Positions 1 through 12,262 are shown, numbered from the stretch's first letter. The stretch is DNA of 64,000 nucleotides from Juglans regia (GCF_001411555.2 NC_049915.1:17560640-17624639), one strand, 5' to 3'. Program-made: numbers and translations. Notes: generated from the letters alone by a model not told the origin.

Positions 1-3000
1 AATGTCATTGAAGTTTTGAGATTGGACTAAGTCATTATCTCTACAACCCTTATCATTAATGAATCACTGAATCCCACAAGATTGTGTGACTCAGGGAAAA
101 TTTCCAAAACGGAATAGAAAAACACTGGCTGAAATGCCAAAAGTCCATCCCACCAACGCTACATTATTTATACTAAAGGTACTTCTTTATTTATACAAAA
201 GGTACTTCTAAAGAAGGGCTCTTTCAAAAGCTTACCCACTTTAATCAAAGATGTAAAACAGTACGCAGACTAGTTATTGGTTACATAAGAAAACAATTAT
301 TATCTCCTACCAAATGTACGGAAAGTACCAAATGCAGATCAAATGACCCAGCTAATACACCATTGCTGTTGACTTGACATGATTCACACTAGTTCTAGTC
401 ATTTCTAAAAAATTTCTCGTCATTGAGTCATCCAACTCGATAAACTTTCCTTATCCAAGCACTTGCAGCTTCAATCACTAAAGATATGGAACCACAAAAA
501 TTCTAGTATCAGTGCTAGCAATGCATGGGTCAAGCAAAATGTTAGTCTGGCATAATTTAGAGAGAGCAATACAGGCCAAAGATATGGGACCACAAATTTG
601 CAGAATGTCATTCAAATTTGTTATGCGTAACATGTGCCTCATGCATCACATATTACCTACTTCACACATAAACCTTATGGAATAATCTAGGGGGGAAAAT
701 GGCAATACAACCTGTGTTATATCAGTGATGTTAGGAGTCATCTTTGCCCAAACAGGAACTGTAGCTTTTGCATTAATCCACCCAGAAACCTCTTCTAAAA
801 GTGCACAATCCTGCCCAACAGCAGCACCCATTTTGCGCTCTGGCATACCATGGGGACATGAGAAATTGATCTCTATGGCATCCTAAAGGAAAATGTCAGA
901 AATCTTAGATGACAAAAGCTTCTGCCAAAAGAAGTTTGTGTCACAGAAAGAATTTAGGCAATGACTGTAGCTTACAATTCCAGTTTGCTCAACTCTATCG
1001 ATAAGTTCCTCCCAAGCAGCTTTATCATACTCCTCCATAATTGAAGCAATGAGAATCCTGTCTGGATACTCTTCTTTTAATTTCTTGAATTCTTTCAACA
1101 TTGTTTCAAGAGGACGATCACTTATGAGTTCTATGTTCTCCCATCCAATAATTTGCCCTTTGGTAGAGCCATTTGCACCTGCTCGTAGTCGCGCATACCG
1201 AGGGGTCACATTTATAACTTTGGCAGCATCTAGTGATACCTAGCAAAACAATTAAGATTTAGGGCTAAATTTCCCAATGGAGGAAAACAGCACAGTTCAG
1301 ATCCGGTAACAAAAAAAAATTATGCATATATATAATAAAAAGTAAAGGCATCATTGCCACTATACTTGAGAGTTTCCCTAAACACATACAAATTCTCATA
1401 AAGCTTTTGACGTTTTGGCATCAAGTTACAACATATACTGATAAAACATTTGAGAATATATCACCCAACCAAATACTTTCACCAGGCTTCTTTAATTTAT
1501 ATGAGTTGTACCCATCTAAACTATTCTGCAAATGCCATGAATAGCACTTTTCATAATTCCACTCGCGTTAGGGTCATGTTTTCTTCTATTTCATAGACCA
1601 CAAAGTCCATTGACAACAACAGTCCTTTGACAACAACACTAACCAAGTAATGTTCGGACTTCCATGTTTTTTGGAGTGTGCTTCTCTTGAAAAGATGACT
1701 AATTACTGGTGCCATCGATCAGTCTTCATAGCACATGGCTAAAAGGATATCCTAAGACTAGTTTGTTTTTTTTTTTTAATCCATGAAATCCAAATATTAG
1801 CTTATTATCATCACCTTAATGTCTGTAAGTTAAAAAGTAGTTATTTTCTAGATATTGACTATATTGGATTAAACATCCTTAAAAGAGGAGAATATTGAAG
1901 AGAGCATCGCCTAAAGGCTTAAAGCAGCATACACTAGGTAGATAATTACAGGCTAGTAGGCTGTGTCCTGTGCAAAGCACCTAATATTTAATATTGTGCT
2001 GTACGATTTTCCCCGGGTTTTTTGAGACTTCAAATGATCTTTAGCCTTAAATGCCTCTAAATATCCAAGTCCTCTTCAATTACATCTATAATCCTCCCCT
2101 ACATTATGGTCACCACTGCAATCGTTACTTATGCATCCCCATAAGTTAACTTTGGCCTTTTGAAACTCCAACTACAACTTGTTAGAAACCTAAGGGAAAA
2201 TCTTCACCCCGTGTAACCCCTAATCACAGAATCGAACTTGTACTTTTGACGATTGTTAAGAAAGAGATCCCAGTGATTGAGCAGAGCTCAAGATCCAGAA
2301 ATTAATCTCCTGGTTCAGGTTCCATATTAAGCCAGCAATGGGAGAATGCAAGGAGGATAAACTCCTGGTTCGGGTTCCATTTCAATGTGTTACTTTTAAA
2401 ATAAAGGCGGTGCAGAACTCTTACGATGAAATTGAATACAGAACATAACTCTAGCCAAAGCATTGACTGTTGAAATTGGGAAAAGGAAAAAGTTTCAACT
2501 TATGGGATTACAAGTTACATAATTTATCCAAAAGAATCAATTTCAGGGTCCGCGAGGATACTTTTCATGGTTGATTACAGCACCAAACTCTGTGAGCTGT
2601 GAATATCAGAGAACATTGAATACGTGCCAACACGATAAAAGCAGCTCTTGACGATGCTATTATTAACTAATTTGAGAATTTGCAGAAAGTCTAATAACAA
2701 CTTCTAAAGAAGTAACTAAAAACATTAAGATTATCCCAAATTCAAGTACTTTATACTCGATATCATATCAGCATCCAGAGAGAAAGAGACGTCACAGCTT
2801 TTTTTTTTTTTTCTTGCAACGTCTCGGCAACCAGACAAAACATAGCCGATACGGAGCGTAGAAAAAGAAGAACTTACAGTTTTGGCAATCACAGCACCCC
2901 ATCCCTCATCAAAGGCTCTCTTCATGACGGTGTAGTTAGTCCCCGGAGGGCCAGACCCAATAACGAACGGGTTGGGCATGCGCAACCCATTGACAGTCAC

Positions 3001-3150
3001 ACTAAGATCGGGCTCTGCCCGAGCCTCTGAAGACGCAAACACCTTCAAACCAACTCTATTCGGACGAGCCCAGGTGGTCCTCGGACGAGGCCTGGCGAAG
3101 TCAGCCATCGAGTTCTTGCTCCTGATCTGAGTCAAACTAAGGGACGCCAT
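1..3150 (-). CDS. PYD1: Dihydropyrimidine dehydrogenase (NADP+), plastidial; 5' part, three exons, truncated by the window edge
   Basis: Catalyses the first, NADPH-dependent step of uracil/thymine breakdown in plastids. Exons on the minus strand: 3150-2878 (residues 1-91), 1239-976 (92-179) and 882-712 (180-236). All junctions are GT-AG and phase 0. Residues 1 to about 40 are rich in Ser, Arg and Thr and poor in acid, fitting a plastid transit peptide; the conserved part starts at EPDLSVTVNG. The FMN-barrel start IGSGPPGTNYTV is visible. Exon 3 carries the active-site loop FSCPHGM, with Cys188 and His190 matching the Cys/His pair of mammalian DPD. The Met was chosen because it precedes the transit-like segment and follows a leader without another in-frame start. 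After ITDITQ at 712 no further exon is seen to position 1, so the C-terminal half lies outside. Intron 1 is about 1.6 kb. Family identity is secure from the continuous match across exons. Confidence 0.95.
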
Positions 3151-4053
3151 GGATCAAAAGCTCTCACAGAAGTCTTGGGCTGAAGCCGGTGAAAACACGG
3201 AAGTAAGAAGAGACGGAAGCTAGCTGAATCTGCGCTGTAAGATAATATTCTTTGCGATCTGAGAGAAACGTGGAATCGTGGGGGTCGTTTGCGTCATGTA
3301 GTAGCATTTGGGCTTTGATTAATCAAAAGCCGAAATATCTGAAAATTTTAATAAGAATTTTAGAAGATTGATTATATTGCACAATGCACATGCAGATGCA
3401 GATATGGGATCCGATTCCCACAGATTCTCTTAATATTTTATTTTATAATTGAGAATGATGGAGATTGTGAGACTTCGTAACGGTGGACAAGAATACGTGG
3501 CGTATGGATTCACATCTTTTGAAAAGAGAAATATTTTATCTAAATTCATAAATTATTTGATATGTTACGCAGAATAAATTAGATTTAGTTTTGGTTTGAT
3601 GAGTTTATTTGAGTTATTTATAAATAATAGTGAGTTAAGATGGTAGAGTGAAATTTATTGAGTTTATATGTATTTAGATATTAAGATGAGTTTATATGTA
3701 TTTATGAAAAATTAAAAAAAGTACAAGTTTCATATGTAAATGAGTATTGAGTTAAAAAAATATTATAAGTTCCACGTGTAAAGAAGTTTTGAGTTAAGTA
3801 TTATTTAGGAAAAATAATTTTCACACAATATTTTTTGATATATTTTACAAAATAACATCATTTTACAAAAATACCCTCATTTTATAACATTATTGTATAA
3901 TGTGTTGTGTAATATGTTGTACAATGTGTTGTATGTATAGCATTACTCATTGTTTAGTGATTTGAAAGCTGTATGTTTAGATGTTAGGATATGTCTAAAA
4001 CAAAACTCATTTGAGATGAGTTGAACTCATTCAATAATCCAAATGAAGTCTTA
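3151..4053. other. PYD1 upstream region with a degenerate Tourist-like MITE
   Basis: Positions 3151 to about 3330 are the likely 5' UTR and core promoter of the minus-strand PYD1 gene. No clear TATA box was identified. Roughly 3575-4053 is an old, degraded MITE: it shares gagtTTAGATGTAtttatg-like segments and the closing 'aatccaaatga' with the clean Tourist copy at 51687-51990. No coding potential is seen. Confidence 0.45.
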
Positions 4054-4690
4054 ACGTATTATATGAAGTCATGTTAATCTATGAATTTATTTTTTATGTA
4101 ATTTATTTTAAATAACATTTAACTTTTCGGAATAAGATTTTCTTACTTTTTAATAATTAATTTCCTTTTTTTTTTTTATTTATAGACAGATATGACTTGA
4201 GATTCCCTTAATGCGTTTACGTAATTCTTGGACGATACAAATTACAATATTTAATATCATAATTTAGATAATATTTGTTTTTTTTTTTAATTTCTATTTA
4301 CAAATGTTGCCGTGAATAACAGACACAAGGAAGTGACGTGGATTTGTTTCAAGGAGTATCGTACCATTTCGGATAACTAGTTTGGTCCAATAGGAATAAA
4401 TTTCTTTATTTATTATTTAAAATAATTATTACAATTAATAATAAGATTAAAGAAAAGGAATTAAGGAGGAGTGACTCAACAAACACTTGAGAATAATTGC
4501 TTACAGCCAAAAGAAAATTAAATCAAAACATGGAGCTTAGAATTGGTCAATTATTATAGTTTGTTGACCTTACAACAAAAATAGATCGAGTTTTCACGAA
4601 GACAGTTATTGAAACAGTTATTTTAGATCATCTGTTACGGAAGGATCCGGTAGCATAGGTTGAAGATTTTCATTCCACTATGTATATTTA

Positions 4691-5074
4691 GGGATGTTTG
4701 GACACTGAGACCGAGGTGAGATATAAAATATTATCAATATTTAAAAAAAAAAAAACTTAAATATCACTTAAATATAAAATATTTTTTAATTTTTACTTTT
4801 TAATTTTTAATTTTTTTAATTAATCATTAACTAATAATTATCTAAACACAACAATTAATATAACTTCTACAAATTTCAAAACAAAACACAAATGTCAATA
4901 AACTTTTACAAACTTTAAAATAAAAATAATATTTAAACAATTTTTTAATTTTATAATATTTTATTCAATTTTTTCTCTTTTATTTCTTAAAATTCAATAA
5001 AGCATTGTCTTAACTCAAACAATTTTACTATTATTCATAACATTTTGCTATACTCAAAGTGTCCAAACGAGCCT
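4691..5074. mobile_element. Tourist-like (PIF/Harbinger) MITE
   Basis: About 384 bp, beginning GGGATGTTTGGACACTGAG and ending GTGTCCAAACGAGCCT, an imperfect terminal inverted repeat. TTA stands on each side (4688-4690 and 5075-5077), the expected 3-bp target duplication. The AT-rich core contains the same 'aaaatattntttaat' stretches as other copies in this window. It is non-coding. Confidence 0.7.
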
Positions 5075-5550
5075 TTAATTTCTAAATCCAACAAAACTTA
5101 GAAATAAATAAAGAGGGAAGAGAGAGAGAGGAAAAAAAAAAAGAACGAGAGAAAGAAAGGGTAGAGAGTGTTGAAGAAAAATTGTGTCGATACAGTAATC
5201 TGAAAAATAAGTATAACTTTGAAGCGTGTAGAACACTATCTTTAAGGTGATAATTGCCTCCACTTGAAAGAGTTTGCTACCGGGTTACAAACAATTCACC
5301 TCCAGAAAACAACAAAATCACTAACTGCAAATAGCAATTCTAAAGTTTTTCTTTCATAATTTCTCTATAAAATTGTGTAAGTGATTGAAAATATGAGAGA
5401 ATGGAATGAATAAATTTGTGGGTCTCATCCCTTATTATAGAGAATGAAGTGATACCATGTGAAATATCACAATTCTTAACTTGTGACTTTTCAACTGCCA
5501 ATTACTGGTTTAAAAATCATGATATTTCACTTAAAGATCAAAATGTATGA

Positions 5551-5645
5551 TGTGTCTAGCCTAGTGGTCAACAGGCACCTCCCTTGGGGAAGGGAGGGCA
5601 CTAGTTCAAATCTTTATAAGTTTCTTGTCAATTAAATATATTTTT
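5551..5645 (+). mobile_element. tRNA-derived SINE fragment
   Basis: Contains a pol III A-box-like TAGCCTAGTGG (5557-5567) and a B-box-like AGTTCAAATCT (5603-5613) at tRNA-like spacing of about 35 bp, then an AT-rich tail. It does not fold into an obvious complete tRNA and no anticodon arm is recognisable, so a SINE head is more likely than a tRNA gene. Confidence 0.6.
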
Positions 5646-6516
5646 GAAGTATTGCATCCTTTCAAAATACCTTTTCGGCATATGTGCAAGCACTTCAAGT
5701 GTTGTGACTCTTTGGCCCACGTGCAAGACTTAACTGGCCCAAACATTATGTTTGTTCAAATCAAACACTTCACAAAATAAATCAAATTACACTTGTAGAA
5801 TTTTGAACTCCTACTCTCTTTTATTTGAAACAACACTTCATTACCACTGAACTAATACATCTTTTTGAGATAGTGGTTCATGTAAATAAGTAATAATCCA
5901 CATTTAATAAATTTATATATTTAATATCATAATCTATAATATATATAACAGAGAGTGAAGAGGATTGGAGAGAAGTCATCCATCCTCCTAAAGATCATAA
6001 GACAAAAGCGCAAGAGGATTTTCTTGGGAGAACTTTGAGATCCGGAGAAAAAGTATTTTTCCTTTTAAATTTAGGGTGTTTTGATTTAATTTAGGATATA
6101 ATAATCTAATTGAAAATAAGTTGTTATAAAATGCAACCAAAGGTGTAAAAATTAAGGTGGCAAGGTTGTCACATTAAAATAACCTCTAATCATTCCAAAT
6201 GCAATTATTACCTGAATTACAACTATAATGTAATGGGTAATCGATTTAAAATATAGTTATATATATATATATATATATAATATGGTTATAAATGTATGTC
6301 ATAGACTCATAGTTTTCGAAGAATTGTACAATTTAATCCAATCCAAAATAGACACTATTTTCATTCTCTTTTTCTTGGTGAGTAATTAGATAATATTTTT
6401 ACATGTTTAAATTTATAGAATAATTACTAGGTAGTGTAGGAATACAGATATATAATACATTCAATTTATCATATGATATCATGCCGTTAAATCTAATACT
6501 TATATAAGTAACTTTA

Positions 6517-6940
6517 GGCTCGTTTAAATAGTGAGATGAGATGAGATGGTTTTAGATGAGTTGAATAAAATATTGTTAGAATATTATTTTTTAATATTAT
6601 TATTATTTTGAAATGAGTTTTATTTGCTACACAACCTTCACCACACTACACTTCACATTTTTTAAAATTTTTAAATTTTATAATATTTTTTTTGAGTTTA
6701 TTTTTTATAAATTATTTCAAATTTTCTATTTATTATTCATATAATAAATATTTGATAAAAGAAAAAAATAATAAAAATTTAAAAAAAAATGTAGAGTGTG
6801 GAGTATGTATGAGGAGGTTGTGAAGATTTATTCTTTTAAAATTTGAAAAAATTGAATTATTTATTATATTTTATGTAAAAATTTAAAAAAATTATAATAA
6901 TAAAATTAGATGAGATCATTTCTCAATCCAAACAAGCCCT
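6517..6940. mobile_element. Tourist-like MITE with a nested insertion
   Basis: Left end GGCTCGTTTAAATAGTGAG followed by GATGAGATGAGATGG; right end TCTCAATCCAAACAAGCCC. The ends are inverted repeats of each other, flanked by TTA and TAA. A second element, about 6620-6835, interrupts its AT-rich core: it starts CACAACCTTCACCACACTAC and ends with an inverted, diverged version of the same sequence (gtgtggagtatg...gaggttgtg). Removing it restores the 'attttgaaat/aaaatttgaaaaaattgaatt' order typical of the family. Confidence 0.7.
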
Positions 6941-7113
6941 AAGAATTTTATGTCGATTGAGAATATAAAGTCATATATCCGTATGCTAGGACAACTTGAG
7001 TTACTTTTTGCTTCTGGATATAACTAATTAATATCCGTTTCTAAGATTTTACATAATAAAAAATGAATTCTAAATATTAAAAAAAAATCATAATAAGAAA
7101 ATAAAACTAAAGA

Positions 7114-7273
7114 GAAATGCTAATTATATGCACAAAAAACGTATAAAAAACTTACATATCCACGTGGTCTTTCACTGTTTCTTTGTTTTATATTTTATTT
7201 TTTAAAATGAAAGTGGTGTAAATGTGAAAAAGCCACGTAGATATTTAAGTTTTTGTGCGTACGGATAGCATTG
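7114..7273. mobile_element. Short palindromic MITE
   Basis: About 160 bp. The left arm starts AATGCTAATTATATGCAC and the right arm ends GTGCGTACGGATAGCATT; inside, ATATCCACGTGGTCTTTCAC is mirrored by GTGAAAAAGCCACGTAGATA. The whole piece would fold into a long imperfect hairpin. The superfamily was not determined. Confidence 0.6.
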
Positions 7274-7586
7274 TTCAAAACTAAAACATGAAAATGAAAT
7301 TGAATATTTAAAAATTAAAAAAAGATTTTATGAAAATAAAAAAAAAAAAAAAATCTAAAGGAAACTTATAAAAATATATTCCATAGAGATAAATGAAGGT
7401 GGTAGTTTATTCTCCACCAAATTAAATACCGGAAAGTGGTGACATACCAAATCATTGAGTCAAATATATAACCTATGTACAAACTTGACTTATTTTACAA
7501 AACCTAAAAATTAAAATCAAAGGTCACCTTTTGCTCGTGGCTAAATAAACAAGTCAAATGGATCAGTTCAATTCATTGAAAATTTT

Positions 7587-7588
<2 letters not shown>

Positions 7589-7631
<43 letters not shown>
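7589..7631. repeat. (TA)n microsatellite
   Basis: Uninterrupted alternating TA of about 40 bp in intergenic DNA. Confidence 0.95.
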
Positions 7632-7632
<1 letters not shown>

Positions 7633-8054
7633 CTTTTGAAAATGTTTCATGAGATCAATGTCATGCACGAAACGTCATCTTTTGGCAACAAATAAAAAAG
7701 AAAATCATATTTATGGTATATTAATAATAAAAGTGCAATATCTACGAAAAGATTTCATAGAAATAAACTTATAAACTGAAATTGATCTATTTTTTTATGT
7801 AATACACATTAATAGAAGTAATAATTTAACTTATTACATCAAATTATATAAGTTTGTGTGTTTATTTTTATAAAATTTATTTATGCCAAAACACTTCTCT
7901 ATTACTAATTAAATTACATGAAGTAATGCTAATTGTCTTTATTTAATCACTTAATTAGAGACTTCTATTAATCAATTAAATAGAAATTCACTTAAAATTA
8001 AACATATCAGTCTATATGTTTGAGATTGATAAGATTTTTAATAAAAACTAAAGA

Positions 8055-8960
8055 AGATATTAACCATGCCTTATTTTTTTGTCCTTAGCTTCAAGTAGTC
8101 TGGCAAAGATTTACTCCAATGGTATTGCTTTTTAAACTTGATAAGTGTTTTAATTATGAAAAATGTGAGATTTGTTTTGACTAGAGGAAATGATGTAGAT
8201 TTTACTCTTCTTTTTGTGCTATGTTGGGGTGTTTGGTATTGGAGGAATAAGATAAAAATGGAGAAAGAGCTTATTACTCCTTTTGCACCAGCTAACTTGG
8301 TAATGTCTCTGTATAAGTCTTATTCAGATTTAAGCTTATCAATTACTGCTGAGGTGAGGAAGATATGTAGATGGCACTCTCCATTAAGGGGTTATTTGAA
8401 GCTTAATGTTGATGAAGCTATTTTCTCGGATATAAGAAAAATTAGAATTGGACTGATTTTAAGAGATAGCTATGAAAATGTGGTAACAACAACTATTTCA
8501 AAAACTGAAGTGAATGAATATGCAACAGTCGAGTTACTTGCAGTGCCAAAAGGGTTGCAGCTTTGCATTCCTCTTGGTATTCTTAAACTGATCATTGAGT
8601 CTGATTCACTACAAGAAAAATGGGTATTTATGACCATTTTTATACGACGAAAATGACTATTTATAACGAAAACAGACTCATTTAAGTTAGATATAATCAC
8701 TTTGTTGGAAATAACCGATTGCAAATAACCAATTTTCTTGTAGTGATTGTTTGCTTATGGTACATAAATTACAAGTTGCCCATGATACTTTCTCAGCTAA
8801 TGGGAACTTAGTTATAGAGGCAAAAAGTCTAATGAATTATTTCCAAGAAGTTAGCATTGAGCATGTTAACCGAATGAGTAATGGAGTTGCACACACATTA
8901 GTTTGAAATGCATTGAAAGTTTTTGATATTCAAATATGGTGGGGAAATGTCCAAATCATG
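8055..8960 (+). pseudogene. LINE relic: zf-RVT tail and RNase H domain, split by a CACTA MITE
   Basis: Near 8060 the reading 'NHALFFCP' followed by VVW matches the end of the zinc-finger region of plant LINE reverse transcriptases. From 8390 an RNase H (RVT_3-type) domain follows: KLNVDEAIF, IRIGLILRDS, then EYATVELLAVPKGLQ and IIESDSLQ. The frame is broken at 8604 by a 139-bp MITE. It resumes at about 8758 with HKLQVAHDTF, IEAKSLMNYF and EHVNRMSNGVAHTLV, then a stop. The order zf-RVT then RNase H is that of plant L1-type LINEs. There are further stops upstream of 8138, so it is dead. Confidence 0.85.
8607..8745. mobile_element. CACTA-type MITE with 3-bp target duplication
   Basis: 139 bp, starting CACTACAAGAAAAATGGG and ending ATTTTCTTGTAGTG, a 13-bp terminal inverted repeat characteristic of CACTA elements. 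ATT flanks both sides (8604-8606, 8746-8748). It is inserted in the RNase H relic, so it is younger than that LINE copy. Too short to encode a transposase. Confidence 0.9.
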
Positions 8961-9789
8961 CTCTTTGGTTTGATCAAGTTACTATATAATTTGTTTTGGA
9001 TTTTATTTAGGGAAAATAAAAAATAAAAATAAAAAAAACCCATATATCACGTCATGCTATATTACTTATTAAAAAAATAGCACATAGATGGAATCGATCA
9101 CATGTTTATAGACAGAAAAAATGACTTTCAATATAAATGAAATTAAGAAGATTACCCATGATGTCAGCATGCATGCATGAATGCAACCATTTTGTGAAGG
9201 TTCATGCATCCATCCCCATACTGATTTGGACACATGATTTGCCTTTTTGTGCAGAGGATTGAGATCTTTTCATTTTTCTGTAAAGGGTACGTAAAGAGTA
9301 TCGCCTTTTTATGTATGTATGTATATGTATCCACTTTCTATATATAAGAGTCCTACGTGTAACATACTCGTGGCATTTTTTCAATTCATGACATGAATCA
9401 GCCACCGTAGATCTCCTTGAAGACTACAGATCAGTTTTACTTTCAAGAAATTGAACGGCCAGAATCGTCATCATCTCCAGGCTAGGAATTTTGCGAGCTC
9501 TCAATTTCACTTACTAGAAAGTTGAAAAGCATGAGATTATGTAAAATGAGAAATAATTTATATATTTTTTTAGTATGCAAGTCTCGTATATTTTTTTTTT
9601 TAAAAAATAAATAAATATGAGACTTTCGTAAAAAAAACTCAAATTTTAATAATAGATCTCACTTTAATTTTTAAAAAAAAGTGTGCGAGACTTGCAAACC
9701 CTATGATTATATCTAACATTATTTATATAAAAATTTTATAATTTTTCATTATTATTTTCAAAGTGAAGGGCTAGATTTTGTGAAATTAG

Positions 9790-9927
9790 CGCTACAAGAA
9801 AAATGGACTTTTGTGACCATTTAATTGCGGTGAAAAAGTTATTTGTGATCAAAACAGACTCATTTTGACTGTAAATAGTCATTTCGCTGAAATTAAATGG
9901 TCACAAATAAACAGTTTTCTTGTAGTG
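9790..9927. mobile_element. Second CACTA-type MITE copy
   Basis: 138 bp. Same family as 8607-8745: ends CGCTACAAGAAAAATGG and TTTTCTTGTAGTG, sharing the internal 'aaaacagactcat' segment. The interior is a near-perfect palindrome (gaccatttaattgcg mirrored near 9885-9905). The first CA is mutated to CG and the flanking target duplication is not clear. Confidence 0.85.
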
Positions 9928-10971
9928 CGCGCGGTTTCTATTTTTTAATCAAATAGTGTAGTTTTGAGAAAATATATGTCAACTTAAGGCTACATTTCAC
10001 CTAGTACTTGTACTTAAAAGATTCTTATCAATTTATGCAGAAAAATTCTATCCACAATCCTCTTAATTATCATCTTCTTATTTGACATTCACTGATTGAA
10101 TGATAAGTAATGAATGATAAACAGTTTTATATCATTTAATATTACATAATACATTAGAGGATGATAAAAGGATCATGACAAAAATGATACTCTATAGCAT
10201 TTCTCATTTATGAATAATATAGCTTTTAGCCACTTTCGTTTGAATATCAAGGGATAATGTGGACACAAATTCTTATATAGGAAGTGATATATATATAATG
10301 ATAAATACATATTTCCATTTTGTAGACTAATTTCTATGTTAATTTTAGGTATTTAAGTGAATATTTTTCTTTCATATTCGCTTAAGTTATAAATATTATG
10401 AGAAATATTTTGTATATTCATCTTATATTCTAGGTTTTATAATTAATCATAAATTTATAAAGATTTAAATGAGTAATACTAGATACAGTCGTAAAATGTG
10501 TAAACGCCGCACAATCATTTAAAAAAAAAGTAAAGTTTACTATTAAAAAATTAATTTTTATCATATAAATTTCATATTTACTTATTTTTTTTCTAGAGAT
10601 CATGCGAGATTTGGGTATTTAGACTGCATTTAGATATTGAACTGAATTGAATTGAGATAGTAAAATATTATTAAAATATAATTTTTTAATATTATTATTA
10701 TTTTAAAATTTAAAAAAATTAAATTATTTATTATATTTATATTAAAATATAAAAAAATTATAATAATAAATTTAGATGAATTTAAAACTGAAATAATTAC
10801 TGGAAATATAGTATCACTTCTTGTAAAACAGCTTATTGCTGTAGAACTAGAAAGTAGTTTCCTTCACTAGTGCTAAAAGCAACAGAAGCTTCCAAGAGTT
10901 TGAAATAATATACAGAGAGCCGGCTGCAATAAAACTAGAAGCCGGAGTCCAAAATTGTCAGATCCGGAAAC
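9928..10971. other. AT-rich intergenic DNA with MITE relics
   Basis: No coding potential is seen. About 10470-10620 belongs to a small repeat family with 'gagtaatac...gtgtaaacgc' type ends. About 10615-10800 is a truncated Tourist-like copy (gcatttagatattgaactgaattg, then the common AT-rich core). The last 170 bases are likely the 3' UTR of the MKK9-like gene. Confidence 0.45.
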
Positions 10972-11919
10972 TCATCTCTGATCTTTACAAACAAAGGGGT
11001 GGGTCAAAAGCTGAGCTGCCGTCCACCGCTTACTGGACTCCTTTTGCAAGCAACATTGAACGAAGCTCCGGAACTCCTCTGACGCTTGCTCCGGCAAGCT
11101 CGGCGGCTCTCCGAAACAGATCGCGCACATCAGGGCCGCCCAGTCGGGCCTCTGACCCGGCGGAAGGAACGGGAAATGACCCAAATACAGCTCCAACAAG
11201 GTCAGCCCCAAGCTCCATATGTCACCGGCGTAGCCGTTATAGTTCCCGCCGTAGGTATCCGGGTCGAACCGTTCGGGGCTCATGTAGGCGCAGGTGCCGA
11301 CGTAGGAGTTGCACGCGTCCAACGTACGGCACATGATCTTGCTGACTCCAAAATCGGCGATCTTCACCTCCATCGCGTCGTTCACCAAGAGATTAGAGGG
11401 TTTGAGGTCACGGTGGATGATCTTGTGCCCATGGAGGTAGTTCAAGCCGTCGAGAACCTGGCGCGCCACGTCGGCAAGCTTGGGCTCGGAGAAAGTACCA
11501 TGGGTCTTGAGCAGCGAGTCGAGGGAACCCAAGTTCATGTACTCCATGAGAATCGCGATGTCGCCACATGGCTTCTCGAATATACTATGGCAGCGGACAA
11601 CGTGGGGAGAGTCGGTGCGTCGGAGGATTTCCATCTCCCGAAAAACCTGTCGGCGGAGGGTGGGGTCCGAGTCCGCGTGAACGACCTTGAGGGCGTAGAC
11701 ATCATGGGTGCGCTTGTGGCGGACCTTGTAGACGGTGCCACCATTGCCATGGCCAAGGACTTGAAGCTTTTCGAGGTCGGAGACGGAGATGGCAGAAGAG
11801 GTGGCAGTATTGGTGATAGTATTGGGAGGAAGGGGTAAAGGGAATCGAGGGCGGTGGTCAGAGAGCTCAGATATGGGGAGGCGAAGATTGAGATGGCGAC
11901 GATCTCGAACTACAGCCAT
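10972..11919 (-). CDS. MKK9: Mitogen-activated protein kinase kinase, group D (MKK9-like), intronless
   Basis: Dual-specificity kinase that phosphorylates the TxY loop of MAP kinases; group D members act in ethylene, senescence and stress signalling. It is 315 aa, normal for the group. N-terminal basic/hydrophobic docking motif RRHLNLRLP (residues 7-15). Kinase landmarks: Gly-rich loop GHGNGGTV (56-63), ATP-binding Lys78 in ALKVV, alpha-C Glu95, HRDLKPSN with Asp171, DFG (189-191), APE equivalent SPE (214-216). The plant MKK activation motif S/T-x5-S/T is present as Thr199 to Ser205, with all catalytic residues intact. A single exon is typical of group D. The start Met precedes the docking motif. 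Local GC is far above the surroundings, so long antisense ORFs here are shadows. MKK7 is the closest alternative name; I favour MKK9 from the MAVVRDRRHLNLRLP start. Confidence 0.95.
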   Translation of the reverse strand: MAVVRDRRHLNLRLPISELSDHRPRFPLPLPPNTITNTATSSAISVSDLEKLQVLGHGNGGTVYKVRHKRTHDVYALKVVHADSDPTLRRQVFREMEILRRTDSPHVVRCHSIFEKPCGDIAILMEYMNLGSLDSLLKTHGTFSEPKLADVARQVLDGLNYLHGHKIIHRDLKPSNLLVNDAMEVKIADFGVSKIMCRTLDACNSYVGTCAYMSPERFDPDTYGGNYNGYAGDIWSLGLTLLELYLGHFPFLPPGQRPDWAALMCAICFGEPPSLPEQASEEFRSFVQCCLQKESSKRWTAAQLLTHPFVCKDQR

Positions 11920-11965
11920 GGGAGTTTATGGCGTCGGCCGGTCTGGAAAAGAAAAGGAGCGGTTA

Positions 11966-11975
11966 AGATATATAA
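11966..11975 (-). promoter_or_regulatory. Possible TATA box of the MKK9-like gene
   Basis: On the minus strand the sequence reads CTTATATATC about 50 bases upstream of the ATG at 11919. Another AT-rich TATA-like candidate lies near 12145-12165, which would give a longer leader. The choice cannot be made from sequence alone. Confidence 0.35.
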
Positions 11976-12109
11976 GTAGGAGGGAGGAGTAGTGGAAGTT
12001 AGTGGAGAGGATGGAATGGAAGGTGGAAGGATATGAGGCATTGGGCCCCACTTTTTTGGAAAGATTCATTGTAGGAGGGAATGTATTGCGCATTATATTT
12101 CTATTGTTA

Positions 12110-12115
12110 CACGTG
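12110..12115. promoter_or_regulatory. G-box CACGTG upstream of the MKK9-like gene
   Basis: A perfect palindromic CACGTG about 190 bases upstream of the start codon, embedded in TTACACGTGACA. bZIP and bHLH factors bind this core in stress and light promoters. Functional use is an inference. Confidence 0.4.
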
Positions 12116-12262
12116 ACAAAATGGAGTGCCGGCCGTCGCTATAAGTCTATAAATTATAAAATTATATTATCTTTTCTATTTTTTATTTTTAAATTTTTCT
12201 GTGAATTTTGTAAGCAAGTTGGGTATGTACGTGGGAGGCTCTTAACGAAACAAGACTCCTAG

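Noticed and set aside
11086..11838. 250-residue open frame on the plus strand
   Set aside because: It is antisense to the intact MKK9-like kinase. The high GC and codon bias of that gene leave the opposite strand open; no domain is readable.
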